Shown here piece after piece: positions 8,320-16,618 of a DNA stretch of 46,944 nt. The position numbers and the translations under genes are program-made. Numbering within the stretch: position 1 is the stretch's first letter; each line of letters opens with the position of its first letter. Source of the DNA: Syntrophomonadaceae bacterium (GTDB lineage: Bacteria > Bacillota > Syntrophomonadia > Syntrophomonadales > Syntrophomonadaceae); NCBI GenBank assembly GCA_012520725.1, contig JAAYNQ010000035.1, positions 1 to 46,944 on the forward strand, in the 5' to 3' direction. The notes under the pieces were generated by a model. It had not been told where the DNA came from, did not search any database, and saw nothing but the letters and a program-made list of their open reading frames with translations.

Positions 8320-8576
8320 GTTAAAAACAAAAGACCCCTTTAAGGGGACGGAAACACTCATCCCTGCTCAATTCTTCCAAACCTAATCCTTGTTATAAAC
8401 AAAAGACCCCTTTAAGGGGACGGAAACTTTTTAACCACTTTTGTTTGTGTAAAATGGCCTTAGGTTAAAAACAAAAGACCCCTTTAAGGGAACGGAAACT
8501 TCAAACCCTTATAGGTTCGATACAAACTATCGTTAACGAAGTTAAAAACAAAAGACCCCTTTAAGGGGACGAATCG
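8320..8576 (+). CRISPR. Orphan CRISPR array, four repeats, three spacers
   Basis: Four copies of a 36-base repeat lie at 8320-8355, 8392-8427, 8464-8499 and 8541-8576. The repeat begins GTTAAAAACAAAAG, has the central palindrome CCCCTTTAAGGGG and ends GACGGAAAC. Copy 2 has GTTATAAAC, copy 3 has one G to A change before CGGAAAC, and copy 4 has lost the last five bases (reads AATCG instead of GAAAC). Spacers are 8356-8391 (36), 8428-8463 (36) and 8500-8540 (41). The degenerate copy marks the old, leader-distal end, so the leader should be on the left. The GGAAAC end resembles repeats of type I-B/III systems in clostridia, but no effector genes remain; only a cas1 fragment follows, so the array is probably inactive unless served in trans. 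Confidence 0.93.
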
Positions 8577-8624
8577 AGTATTTGGAACAATGAGTTCTTT
8601 GTGTGAAGCAGGAGGTGGTAAGAT

Positions 8625-8813
8625 TTGAGCTTTGTTTATATTTATGAAAGAGCAGCCAAAATTGGTGTTCAGAGTAATTGTATAGTAATTGAGAGCCAAA
8701 AGGATAATTTAAAACGCACCTTGCCTATAGAAGGAGTGGAGAGTGTAATCATCTTCGGTGATGCCAGCTTAAGCTCAAGTTGTGTAAGGCATTTCATGGA
8801 ACGAGCGTACTGA
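8625..8813 (+). pseudogene. cas1: cas1, N-terminal fragment
   Basis: A TTG start behind a strong AGGAGGTGG site (8611-8619) opens 62 codons that read as the N-terminal beta domain of Cas1: FVYIYERAAKIGVQSNCIVI, LKRTLPIEGVESVIIFGD, SLSSSCVRHFMER. Cas1 is the integrase of CRISPR adaptation and is normally about 330 residues. Here the frame ends right after H-F-M-E-R, where intact proteins continue with G-I/V-P-V and a G-R-L segment. A second frame downstream contains IPRLTVKHR, which might be a distorted piece of that segment. The helical catalytic domain is absent. The break is followed 85 bases later by a TIR-bounded element (8899-9067). No cas2 or cas4 is seen. Confidence 0.85.
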
Positions 8814-8898
8814 TCTTCAAAAACATACCAATCCCTAGGCTGACGGTAAAACATCGGTGCCAATTACTAGATCTACAACAGAGGTTGACCGCTTACTT

Positions 8899-9067
8899 GG
8901 CCCAGACTGTCCGAAAACTCTTAAAAAGTTTGAGTTCGACCTCCAAAGTGGATGATGATGTACTGTTTCAAGGCCAAAAAGCAAGCTCCAGCCCTAAAAA
9001 CGGCGAATAATCGGCATAAAGTGGGGAGATTACAAACCCGATCCGTAGTTTTCGGACTGTCTTGGCC
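8899..9067. mobile_element. 169-bp TIR-bounded mini-element (MITE-like)
   Basis: The ends form an inverted repeat with 19 of 21 bases matching: left GGCCCAGACTGTCCGAAAAC plus T (8899-8919) and right 9047-9067. There is no transposase gene between them, only a shadow ORF. The core of the left end, CAGACTGT-two bases-GAAAACT, matches 15 of 17 bases of the left end of the element at 39908-40070, so the two probably belong to one family moved by a transposase outside the window. I see no clear target duplication. It sits in the DNA that replaces the rest of cas1. A degraded insertion sequence with only its ends left is the alternative. Confidence 0.55.
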
Positions 9068-9136
9068 TATGAAAAATATCACCACTATTAATAAACTCAC
9101 ATATAATAAGCTAGAACAATTAAGAGTGGTGATATT

Positions 9137-10027
9137 GTGCAAATATCCATGAAGTTTTCAGAATCAAGCCCAAACAATGCTGGCAAAGACCTGACTATTC
9201 CTAGGAATCTCACTGAAAGTGCGGCATTCAAAAAGCTGGAAAGCCTGATTGGATTAGAAGAAGTTAAAAAAACCCTGGCAGAACTGACTGCTTTCTCCCT
9301 GGTGCAAAAAAAACGGGAAGCTCAGAATTTAAAGACCGGCCCCATAGTTATGCATATGGTTTTTAAAGGCAATCCCGGTACGGGCAAAACCACGGTGGCC
9401 CGACTGTTAAGCCAGGTTTTACACGAGCTGGATATACTCAGCAAAGGCCATCTGCTGGAAGTGGAAAGAGCTGACCTGGTAGGGGAGTACATTGGTCATA
9501 CCGCGCAAAAGACCAGGGAGATGATAAAACAATCCCTGGGGGGAATTATGTTTGTGGATGAAGCTTACACCCTTTCCCAGGGGGGAGAAAAGGATTTTGG
9601 CCGGGAAGCCATAGCAACTATCGTTAAAGGGATGGAAGACCAGCGTAATAATCTGTTGGTGATATTGGCCGGCTATTCCTCGGAAATGAACCGCTTTATT
9701 GCTTCCAATCCTGGTCTTAAGTCCAGATTCCCCATTCACATAGAATTCCCCGATTATAATGAAGAAGAATTGTTCAGGATAGCTTTGCAGATGTATGAAG
9801 AGAGGGATTATCAATTAAGTAATCGTTGTCGTTGGAAGCTGAAGCAACAGCTGGCGGAATTCGCCAGGAGCCGGCATCCATATAGCGGCAATGCCCGCTA
9901 CGTTAGGAATCTGGTGGAGAAATCAATTAGATGGCAGGCCTTGCGGATTGTGGATAAAGAGAATTATACCCGCAAAGACCTTATATTGATTGAAGATATG
10001 GATTTGCCAGGGATGGATCAGGTTTAG
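9137..10027 (+). CDS. spoVK: SpoVK/CbbX-like AAA+ ATPase
   Basis: This 296-residue AAA+ protein starts at GTG 9137 (an ATG at 9149 is an alternative). It has LIGLEEVKKTLAEL, Walker A GNPGTGKTT (78-86), Walker B GGIMFVDEAYTL (D141, E142) and RFPIHIEFPDY in the sensor region, with a C-terminal helical lid. These are hallmarks of the CbbX/SpoVK family, ATP-driven remodelling proteins; in Bacillus SpoVK is needed for spore maturation. The following gene order, with a YnbB-like gene and glnA further on, mirrors the spoVK-hflX-ynbB-glnR-glnA neighbourhood of B. subtilis. That supports the SpoVK name over CbbX. It is the first intact core gene after the decayed accessory region. Confidence 0.85.
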   Translation: MQISMKFSESSPNNAGKDLTIPRNLTESAAFKKLESLIGLEEVKKTLAELTAFSLVQKKREAQNLKTGPIVMHMVFKGNPGTGKTTVARLLSQVLHELDILSKGHLLEVERADLVGEYIGHTAQKTREMIKQSLGGIMFVDEAYTLSQGGEKDFGREAIATIVKGMEDQRNNLLVILAGYSSEMNRFIASNPGLKSRFPIHIEFPDYNEEELFRIALQMYEERDYQLSNRCRWKLKQQLAEFARSRHPYSGNARYVRNLVEKSIRWQALRIVDKENYTRKDLILIEDMDLPGMDQV

Positions 10028-10213
10028 GATTTCAAAAGAGGCAGATATTTATTAAAAAGGGGAGAATATTGGATTATTATTACACAATTCTCCAAGGTTC
10101 CCTGTTATGCTCTTCTTTTCAGATTTGATATTTGGGCTCAGGCTGATAGAGTATAAAACTATCTAAAAACCTTTCGTTCTACAAGAATGATCGGTTTTAC
10201 TGTGGCTGAGTCT

Positions 10214-10242
10214 TTCACGGGAGTGAAAACTTAGGCTATAAT
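10214..10242 (+). promoter_or_regulatory. Putative promoter of the htrA-like gene
   Basis: TTCACG (10214-10219) and a perfect TATAAT (10237-10242) are separated by 17 bases, 61 bases before the GTG start. An inverted repeat TTTCAC-GGGA-GTGAAA (10213-10228) overlaps the -35 box and could be an operator. The call is from hexamer matching only. Confidence 0.45.
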
Positions 10243-10302
10243 AAGGGAAAAAAAGGTATTTTGCTTTAATTAATAAAGGTTAAGGAAAAGGGGGTATACA
10301 GG

Positions 10303-11442
10303 GTGAAAAAATGGAGAAATAAGAGTGTATGTTTATTAATGATTTTGATTGTTAGCCTATCAGTCATGAGCGGATGCAATGAACTGCAAAGCCATGAAAG
10401 TGCAGAGAAAATGGTTTTGAATGATGAATTGATGCTAAGAAGTCTGGCTACTGACCAGGAAGGTCAAGAGTTCACCATCTCAGTAGACAACCCCCCGGTT
10501 TCGAATGAGCAGATATCCAGCCCCCAGGTGAGTCTTAGCATTCCTCAGATTGCTTCGCAGACGGTAAACACTGTGGTTGAAATCGCAACCGAAAAGGTGA
10601 CCTCCGGTGACAGGATCAGACAGTATATCTCTGAGGGGGCAGGCAGCGGAGTGATTATTTCCAGTGATGGTTATATTGTGACTAATAATCACGTAATCGA
10701 TAAGGCTAGTAGAATTACAGTCAGGTTAACCAATGGGGAGATCTATACTCCTGTTTTGGTTGGCTGTGATAAACAGACTGATATTGCGGTGCTTAAAATT
10801 AGTGCCGAAGATCTCTCAGCGGCCATAATGGGCGACTCTGATTCCCTGGTAGTGGGTGAGTTGGCGGTAGCGGTAGGCAATCCCCTGGGTCAGTTAGGGG
10901 GGACGGTTACTGAGGGCATAATATCCGCACTCAATAGAACCATTACCCTGGATGGATTAGAAATGAATCTGCTTCAGACTACCGCCGCGATTAATCCCGG
11001 TAATTCCGGGGGAGGACTATTTAATGGACAAGCCCAACTGATTGGAATCGTTAATGCCAAATGCAGTGGATCGGATATTGAGGGGTTGGGCTTCGCTATC
11101 CCTATCAACAGCGTTAAAGAAGTTATCAAACAGATTATTAGCTATGGTTATGTACGGGGAAGAGTTGATCTGGGGGTAACTCTGGTGGATATTTCCGACC
11201 TGTTCACTGCTTTGATGTACGGGGTACGGGAAACTGGAGTCTATGTGGCCTTAACCACGAATTCTTCTTACTTTCAGGTTGGTGATCGAATCGTCAGTAT
11301 AAATGGGGAAAAGGTAAGTAAAGTGGCCCAGGTAAACCGCCTGCTTAAAGGCTATAAAGTAGGAGATAGGGTTAAATTTGTGGTTAAGAGAGACAACCGT
11401 TTGCTTGAACTGAATGTGACCCTGGCTGAAGCAAAGAAGTAG
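10303..11442 (+). CDS. HtrA/DegP-like lipoprotein serine protease with PDZ domain
   Basis: This 379-residue protein of the S1C family starts at GTG. The first 24 residues are a lipoprotein signal (VSLSVMSGC, lipidated Cys25), so it is likely anchored outside the membrane. A low-complexity linker leads to the trypsin-like domain with the complete triad: H130 in GYIVTNNHVI, D160 in KQTDIAVLKI and S235 in AAINPGNSGGGLF. A single PDZ domain follows (about 285-375, with GDRIVSINGEKV). Such proteases degrade or refold misfolded exported proteins. Most clostridial HtrA proteins have a transmembrane anchor, so the lipobox is a small oddity. It stands where hflX is found in B. subtilis, between the spoVK-like and ynbB-like genes. 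Confidence 0.92.
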   Translation: MKKWRNKSVCLLMILIVSLSVMSGCNELQSHESAEKMVLNDELMLRSLATDQEGQEFTISVDNPPVSNEQISSPQVSLSIPQIASQTVNTVVEIATEKVTSGDRIRQYISEGAGSGVIISSDGYIVTNNHVIDKASRITVRLTNGEIYTPVLVGCDKQTDIAVLKISAEDLSAAIMGDSDSLVVGELAVAVGNPLGQLGGTVTEGIISALNRTITLDGLEMNLLQTTAAINPGNSGGGLFNGQAQLIGIVNAKCSGSDIEGLGFAIPINSVKEVIKQIISYGYVRGRVDLGVTLVDISDLFTALMYGVRETGVYVALTTNSSYFQVGDRIVSINGEKVSKVAQVNRLLKGYKVGDRVKFVVKRDNRLLELNVTLAEAKK

Positions 11443-11791
11443 CAGCCAGGTGCTATGGCATTGGCATGGGGGATTTTTATCAAGATGGCCGGTGTTAAAC
11501 AAAATCCGGCTGGGCTATAAAAACTTGTCATTAACAGCCGGTAGTGAGCTTCCATTATACAATAAGGATATACTATACTATAGACGGCAGTATTCTATTA
11601 TATAATCCTGGTACTAGCTATTCTTATCTGTGATTTTACCAGACTATAATTGTTAATATATTACTAATCTCCAAAATCATCACTGCCTGGCCTGGGTCAG
11701 GGGGACAGCCATCAAATTATTTATGAGATGGAATAAGAATAATGAGTCTTTGTTAATTGCAAAAGTATTTTGGTGAAAGAGAGAAATAATT
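11443..11791. other. 349-bp gap before the ynbB-like gene
   Basis: No gene or clear terminator is visible. The stretch is AT rich with several TATA-like tracts (for example around 11565-11585), none paired with a good -35 box. The downstream start is TTG 11792 with a weak purine-rich site (AAAGAGAG, 11777-11784). Confidence 0.4.
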
Positions 11792-13021
11792 TTGGATCCA
11801 ATTAAGACTATACGACTTGCAGAAAAAGTGCTAGCTGAGAACTTCGCCCAATTGGAAGAAACTGCTTATCTCAATCAGGCTAAGGTTTTAAAAGCTTTCC
11901 AGAAAAATCAGGTGAGAGATTACCATTTTCATACCTATTCTTCCGGCTATGGATATAATGACCTGGGAAGGGAAGTGCTGGAAAGTATTTATGCCCAGGT
12001 ATTCTCAGCCCCCAGTGCTATTGTTAGATCCCAGATAGTTTCAGGCACCCATGCCATTTCAGCCTGTTTGTTCGGAATTTTAAGACCGGGAGATGAGTTG
12101 GTATCCCTGACCGGAGCTCCCTATGATACTTTGGCCGGTATTATTAAGGATTTGCCCGGTTGCCTGAGCAATCAGGGGATTAAATACCGGGAAGTCCCTT
12201 TGGACCAGGAAGGCAAGCCCCACTTTGAGGCTATCCAGCAGAATTTGTCAGCCCAGTGCAGGATGGTTATCCTGCAAAGATCCCGGGGTTACAGCCTGCG
12301 ACCGGCCTTGACAGTGCAGGATATTGAAGCCCTGGTGAAATTGGTTAAGAGCATTAATAAGGATATTATTGTTTTTGTTGACAATTGCTACGGCGAATTT
12401 GTGGAGGAACTGGAACCCCTGGATATGGGGGCTGATCTTATAGCCGGGTCTTTAATCAAAAACCCGGGAGGAGGTCTGGCTCCGGCGGGAGGTTATATAT
12501 GCGGGCGCAGCGACTTGGTGGAACAGATTTCCTGGCATCTTACTGCTCCAGGTTTGGGTAAAGAGCTGGGAGCTGGATTAGTGGATAAACGCTGGTTTTA
12601 TCAGGGGCTGTTTATCGCTCCCCACACCGTATTACAGGCCCTGAAAGGATCCATTCTCCTGGCCTATCTATTGGAACAAGAGGGATACCAGGTATCCCCT
12701 CGCTGGAATGAAACCCGAGGTGATATTGTACAAGCTGTTATTTTTGACGATCCCCTGCAGGTACTTAAATTCTGTCAGGTGATACAGAACTCATCCCCGG
12801 TGGATAGTGATGTTAAATTGGAATATGGCCGGTTACCAGGCTATAAAGACGGTATTGTTATGGCTGCCGGTACTTTTGTGCAGGGGTCATCTATCGAACT
12901 TTCCTGTGATGCGCCCAGGCGCAGTCCCTACTGTGCCTACCTGCAAGGAGGTCTTAGCTATGAACATATAAGATATACTGCGGTACAGATCTTAAATATG
13001 ATCAATGAGCAGAGATTATAG
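11792..13021 (+). CDS. ynbB: YnbB-like PLP enzyme (methionine gamma-lyase/aluminium resistance family)
   Basis: This 409-residue protein belongs to the COG4100 group of fold type I PLP enzymes, called cystathionine beta-lyase-like, methionine gamma-lyase family or aluminium resistance protein. Characteristic stretches are TYSSGYGYNDLGREVLE, SQIVSGTHAISACLFGIL, the PLP Asp region IIVFVDNCYGEFVEELEP and the PLP lysine in AGSLIKNPGGGLAPAGGY. The true substrate is unknown; the family name rests on distant homology to Cys/Met lyases. The TTG start is supported by the family N-terminus (about 410 residues is normal). Its place downstream of spoVK and upstream of glnA matches B. subtilis ynbB. The next gene follows 17 bases after the stop. 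Confidence 0.88.
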   Translation: MDPIKTIRLAEKVLAENFAQLEETAYLNQAKVLKAFQKNQVRDYHFHTYSSGYGYNDLGREVLESIYAQVFSAPSAIVRSQIVSGTHAISACLFGILRPGDELVSLTGAPYDTLAGIIKDLPGCLSNQGIKYREVPLDQEGKPHFEAIQQNLSAQCRMVILQRSRGYSLRPALTVQDIEALVKLVKSINKDIIVFVDNCYGEFVEELEPLDMGADLIAGSLIKNPGGGLAPAGGYICGRSDLVEQISWHLTAPGLGKELGAGLVDKRWFYQGLFIAPHTVLQALKGSILLAYLLEQEGYQVSPRWNETRGDIVQAVIFDDPLQVLKFCQVIQNSSPVDSDVKLEYGRLPGYKDGIVMAAGTFVQGSSIELSCDAPRRSPYCAYLQGGLSYEHIRYTAVQILNMINEQRL

Positions 13022-13038
13022 AGCAGGAGGCGGAGATA

Positions 13039-13524
13039 ATGGCATCAAATATTATCATGCTGATAGTGGTATTTGTATTGATTCTGGTAGGCATAGCCGG
13101 TACTTTAATTCCGCTGCTTCCCGGAATACCATTGATATTCATTTCCATTGCTGCCTATGGCTGGTATGAAGGGTTCCAGCAAATTACCCCCAAATATCTG
13201 GTGATACTTGGCGCCATAACCGTACTATCGGTTATTATAGACTACCTGTCTACCGCTTTGGGTGCCAAATATGCGGGATCGAGTAAAAAGGGGGTTTGGG
13301 GAGCCTTTATAGGAACCTTTGTAGGAGCTATATTTTTTCCTCCCTTAGGAATATTGATTGGTCCCTGGTTGGGAGCTTTTATCGGGGAGTATATAGAATT
13401 GCAGGATGTTGGAGCAGCGGTTAAAACCGGCTTCGGTACCGTACTGGGCCTTTTCTCAGGTATGGTGTTCAACCTGATTCTAGCTTTAATTATGCTTATT
13501 TCCTTCATTATCGTAATCATTTAA
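13039..13524 (+). CDS. DUF456 membrane protein
   Basis: This 161-residue protein is mostly hydrophobic with four or five membrane helices. The N-terminal helix reads GIAGTLIPLLPGIPLIF, and the Gly-rich pattern continues in GVWGAFIGTFVGAIFFPPLG and LIGPWLGAFIGEY. The LLPGIP loop and repeated G-x-x-x-G spacing are typical of DUF456. The function of the family is unknown; it may be a small pore or structural membrane protein. The AGGAGGCGG site (13023-13031) is strong and the gap to the ynbB-like gene is 17 bases, so the two are probably cotranscribed. It occupies the position of glnR in the B. subtilis order. Confidence 0.85.
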   Translation: MASNIIMLIVVFVLILVGIAGTLIPLLPGIPLIFISIAAYGWYEGFQQITPKYLVILGAITVLSVIIDYLSTALGAKYAGSSKKGVWGAFIGTFVGAIFFPPLGILIGPWLGAFIGEYIELQDVGAAVKTGFGTVLGLFSGMVFNLILALIMLISFIIVII

Positions 13525-13798
13525 GACGTTTATGGCAATGAGTGGCTATTTGCTTAGATCATCGATTTTTCCCTTATCCCATCGTTATATTTACCCTTGG
13601 ATAATCTGCTGTCAATATAATATTTCACGGCAGTGCAAGCCCTGGCGATACCAGGAACAGATTGGCCTGATCCCATTACCATGCCGGTTTTGGCTTTCAT
13701 AAGCTCCAGAAAACTTTTTGCAGGAGAAGCAAGCTTTTAATTGCTATGAAGGTATTATTATGTTAATCTAGGTTAGCTGAAAAACTGGAGGTATGTAT

Positions 13799-15127
13799 AT
13801 GGATAGAGAAACTATATACCGAATTGTAAAGGAAAAGAACGTCAAATTTATCCGGCTCCAATTTACAGATATTCTTGGAGTGATGAAAAGTGTATCTATT
13901 ACCAGTGAACAGTTAGATAAAGCCTTGGATGGCGATTTAATGTTTGATGGATCTTCCATTGAAGGATTTGTTCGCATTGAGGAATCGGATATGTATTTGA
14001 AGCCGGATTTAAATACATTTCTGGTCCTGCCCTGGAAGAGCCCAACTTCAGATGGCCGGACCGCCCGCTTAATTTGCAATATTTATGATTCCAATGAACA
14101 GCCATTTATCGGTTCCCCCCGCTATGCCCTGCAAAAGGTACTGGGCGAAGCAGCTGAATTAGGCTATTCCATGATGGTGGGACCTGAACCTGAGTTTTTC
14201 ATGTTTCAAGTGGATGAAAATGGTCAACCTACCTTACAAACCAATGATAAGGCCAGCTACTTTGACCTACCCCCGGTAGATAGGGGCGAGGACGCTCGCC
14301 GGGAAATGGTAGAAACCCTTTCCAGCATGGGATATGAGATCGAAGCGTCTCATCATGAGGTAGCTCCAGGCCAACATGAAATAGATTTTAAATACCAGGA
14401 TGCTTTAACCACCGCTGACAATATAGTTACTTTCCGTATTGTGGTTAGAACCGTGGCTCAAAAACACGGACTCCATGCTACCTTTATGCCCAAGCCCATA
14501 TTCGGCATTAATGGCAGTGGCATGCACTTGCACGTTTCTCTGTTCAAAGACGGTGAAAATGCTTTTTATGACCCGTCCCGGGAAGACGGATTAAGTGATG
14601 TATGTCGTTATTTTATAGCCGGGGTTATGAAACACGCCAAGGCCATCTGTGCCATCACCAGTCCAACGGTTAATTCATACAAACGCCTGGTTCCAGGATA
14701 TGAAGCTCCAGTCCATATAGCCTGGTCCTATCGCAACCGGAGTCCATTAATTAGAATTCCGGCCCGGCGTGGTATTGGCACCCGCATAGAGTTAAGAAAT
14801 CCGGATCCTACCTGCAATCCTTACTTAGGTCTGGCAGTTATACTAAAGGCCGGCCTGGAAGGTATAAAAAGTCAAATGCAGCCACCAGATCCGGTGGAAC
14901 AGAATATCTACGAAATGGGATTGGCCGAGAGGAAGCAAAGCCATATAGATTCATTGCCCGAGAACCTATACGAGGCCATCCACGAGCTGGCTAAGGATAA
15001 AACCGTTCAGGAGGCTCTGGGAGAACATATATATACTCTGTTCACCCGGGCTAAAATAAAGGAATGGGAGAACTATAGTGCCCGGGTTTATGACTGGGAG
15101 ATCAGCGAATACCTGGAGAAGTTTTAA
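13799..15127 (+). CDS. glnA: Glutamine synthetase, class I-alpha
   Basis: This gene catalyses ATP-dependent amidation of glutamate. ATG occurs at 13793 and 13799; GGAGGT ends at 13792, so 13799 has the right spacing and gives the standard MDRETIYRIV start (442 residues). Motifs: DGSSIEGFVRIEESDMYL, MVGPEPEFFMF (metal-binding Glu), the segment HEVAPGQHEIDFKYQDALTT, NGSGMHLHVSLF (ammonia/metal site), RIPARRGIGTRIELR (nucleotide and glutamate Arg residues) and a C-terminal LFTRAKIKEWENY. The Arg in GFVRIEES corresponds to the feedback-inhibition Arg62 of Bacillus glutamine synthetase, which indicates regulation by glutamine binding rather than adenylylation. No GlnR gene is adjacent and I see no GlnR box in the 268 bases upstream. 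Confidence 0.97.
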   Translation: MDRETIYRIVKEKNVKFIRLQFTDILGVMKSVSITSEQLDKALDGDLMFDGSSIEGFVRIEESDMYLKPDLNTFLVLPWKSPTSDGRTARLICNIYDSNEQPFIGSPRYALQKVLGEAAELGYSMMVGPEPEFFMFQVDENGQPTLQTNDKASYFDLPPVDRGEDARREMVETLSSMGYEIEASHHEVAPGQHEIDFKYQDALTTADNIVTFRIVVRTVAQKHGLHATFMPKPIFGINGSGMHLHVSLFKDGENAFYDPSREDGLSDVCRYFIAGVMKHAKAICAITSPTVNSYKRLVPGYEAPVHIAWSYRNRSPLIRIPARRGIGTRIELRNPDPTCNPYLGLAVILKAGLEGIKSQMQPPDPVEQNIYEMGLAERKQSHIDSLPENLYEAIHELAKDKTVQEALGEHIYTLFTRAKIKEWENYSARVYDWEISEYLEKF

Positions 15128-15142
15128 TTTTGAACATAATTT

Positions 15143-15167
15143 AACTCAGGGGCCTGGCCCCTGAGTT
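15143..15167. terminator. Bidirectional terminator between glnA and lexA
   Basis: A perfect palindrome with 12-base arms around one base: AACTCAGGGGCC (15143-15154) pairs with GGCCCCTGAGTT (15156-15167). On the plus strand it is followed by an AT-rich run ending in AATTTT. It lies between the convergent glnA and lexA stops and is well placed to end both transcripts. Confidence 0.88.
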
Positions 15168-15169
15168 AA

Positions 15170-15787
15170 TTAAAATTTTCTGATTAGTCCGGCTGCTTTG
15201 CCGGCAATTCTGGCTTCGTTAACAATGATAGGGCTCATAGCCGGGTTTTCAGGTCTCAACTCTATACCCTCATCCCTTTGGTAAAAGCGTTTTACTGTGG
15301 CTTCATCTTCTATTATGGCTACCACAATTTCACCGTTATTAGCTTGATGCTGTTGTTTTACTATTAGATAATCACCATCCAATATACCTGCATCGATCAT
15401 GCTATCGCCCTTTACCCGTAATATGAAGTGGCTGCCGCTACCAATGAATTCAGCCGGCAATGGAAGATATTCTTCGATGTTTTGTTCGGCCAGTATTGGT
15501 GATCCGGCTGCTACATTTCCCACTACCGGAAGGAAGATGCTTTCACTCTTCTGTAATTCACTGTCCCCATCAACCGGGATAATGGCCCGGGGTTTGGTAG
15601 GATCTTTCTTTAAATAACCCTTTTGTTCCAACTGGAGCAGGTGATTATATACGGTAGAACTGGAACGAAGCCCCACTGCCTGCCCAATTTCCCGCACCGA
15701 AGGGGGATAACCAGACTGGCTAATTTTCTCTTTTATATAATCTAAAATCTGTTTTTGCCGGTAAGTAAGCGTGGGTTTTGAGGGCAT
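15170..15787 (-). CDS. lexA: LexA SOS repressor
   Basis: This 205-residue repressor controls the DNA-damage response and is inactivated by RecA-stimulated self-cleavage. The N-terminal winged helix-turn-helix reads TYRQKQILDYIKEK, GYPPSVREIGQAVGLRSSST and VYNHLLQLEQKGYL. The cleavage site is Ala94-Gly95 in NVAAGSP, and the catalytic dyad is Ser129 (KGDSMIDAGILDGD) and Lys166 (DEATVKRFY). All elements are intact. TGGAGG precedes the ATG. I do not find a clear Bacillus-type box (CGAAC-4-GTTCG) at its promoter, only near-palindromes, so autoregulation is expected from the family but not shown. Confidence 0.97.
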   Translation of the reverse strand: MPSKPTLTYRQKQILDYIKEKISQSGYPPSVREIGQAVGLRSSSTVYNHLLQLEQKGYLKKDPTKPRAIIPVDGDSELQKSESIFLPVVGNVAAGSPILAEQNIEEYLPLPAEFIGSGSHFILRVKGDSMIDAGILDGDYLIVKQQHQANNGEIVVAIIEDEATVKRFYQRDEGIELRPENPAMSPIIVNEARIAGKAAGLIRKF

Positions 15788-15817
15788 ATTTTTAAACCTC
15801 CACTATAATTTGGGTAA

Positions 15818-15846
15818 ATTATACCACAAGCGAAAAGATAAAAACA
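15818..15846 (-). promoter_or_regulatory. Putative lexA promoter
   Basis: On the minus strand a perfect TATAAT (15818-15823) lies 17 bases from a weak -35, TGTTTT (15841-15846). An inverted repeat TATAATTT-GGGT-AAATTATA (15804-15823) overlaps the -10, and a near-palindrome GTTCGCGAAAC (15850-15860) lies just upstream of the -35. Either could bind a repressor, but neither fits the usual LexA consensus well. Confidence 0.5.
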
Positions 15847-15862
15847 CTTGTTCGCGAAACAA

Positions 15863-16600
15863 TTAGGACTTGGGTGAGGGGGTCCAAAAACACTCCCGGT
15901 TTACGTTTTCAATAGACCCCAGAATTTTACGCCGGGCTCCAGGAAATTTGGTCTCGATTTCTTCCAGCAAAGAAGCCACTTCAGCCCTTTTAGTATTACC
16001 ATCGGCCGGGCAGGACTTTTCCATTACCGGGATTTTGATTGATTGCCCCAGAAGGATAATATTACGTTCGCTTATATAAATCATGGGTCTGATCACGGTT
16101 AGGTCTATACGATCCAAATAGGTACTGGGTTTGAATACATTATAATGTCCTTCAAACAATAAAGATATAAACAGGGTATTGACTACATCATCGGCATGGT
16201 GCCCCAGGGCCAGCTTGTTACAACCCAAGCTTTTGGCAGTCCTGTTTAAGGCTCCCCGCCGCAAATGGGAACACAAAGCACAGGGGTTTTTCTCCTGGCG
16301 GTAATCGAAGACTACCTGGTTGATGTTGCTTCGCTCAATGTGGAGTTGGGTTCCTAGATTCTGGCAGTAATCCTGGATCGCTGCAGTATCACTATTCCAA
16401 CCCATATCCAAGAAAATAGGATGCAGGCTGAAATCTAATGGGGTATATTTTTTCAACAATTGCAGGAGGTAAAGCATAACCAGACTATCCTTGCCTCCGG
16501 ATATGCCTACCGCAACCCGATCATGGTTTTCTATCAAATTGTAGTTCAAGTTAGCATCTCTGAGCTGTTTAAATACCACCTTGGTCCGGCGATTTTGCAT
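15863..16600 (-). CDS. TtcA-like tRNA thiolation ATPase
   Basis: The reading frame opens at 16618, but ATG 16600 follows GGAG at normal distance and gives MQNRRTKVV (245 residues). The PP-loop SGGKDS in RVAVGISGGKDSLVMLYLL adenylates the target, as in the TtcA/TilS superfamily. CALC in EKNPCALCSHLRRGAL and a later Cys in EKSCPADGNTKR match the Fe-S cysteines of TtcA, which makes 2-thiocytidine at tRNA position 32. GHHADDVVNTLFISLLFEG is the second conserved block. Specificity for position 32 is inferred from family; related clostridial paralogs of unknown target exist. It is followed by lexA on the same strand, which has its own promoter-like sequence. Confidence 0.85.
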   Translation of the reverse strand: MQNRRTKVVFKQLRDANLNYNLIENHDRVAVGISGGKDSLVMLYLLQLLKKYTPLDFSLHPIFLDMGWNSDTAAIQDYCQNLGTQLHIERSNINQVVFDYRQEKNPCALCSHLRRGALNRTAKSLGCNKLALGHHADDVVNTLFISLLFEGHYNVFKPSTYLDRIDLTVIRPMIYISERNIILLGQSIKIPVMEKSCPADGNTKRAEVASLLEEIETKFPGARRKILGSIENVNRECFWTPSPKS

Positions 16601-16618
16601 ACCTGTGATCTCCATCAT

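Noticed and set aside
13242-13520. 92-codon minus-strand ORF opposite DUF456
   Set aside because: Antisense shadow of the membrane protein gene; biased composition follows from the Gly-rich coding strand.
13525-13798. GlnR operator upstream of glnA
   Set aside because: No TGTNA-N7-TNACA palindrome was found.
15804-15860. LexA box at the lexA promoter
   Set aside because: The inverted repeats TATAATTT/AAATTATA and GTTCGCGAAAC do not fit the Gram-positive CGAAC-4-GTTCG pattern.
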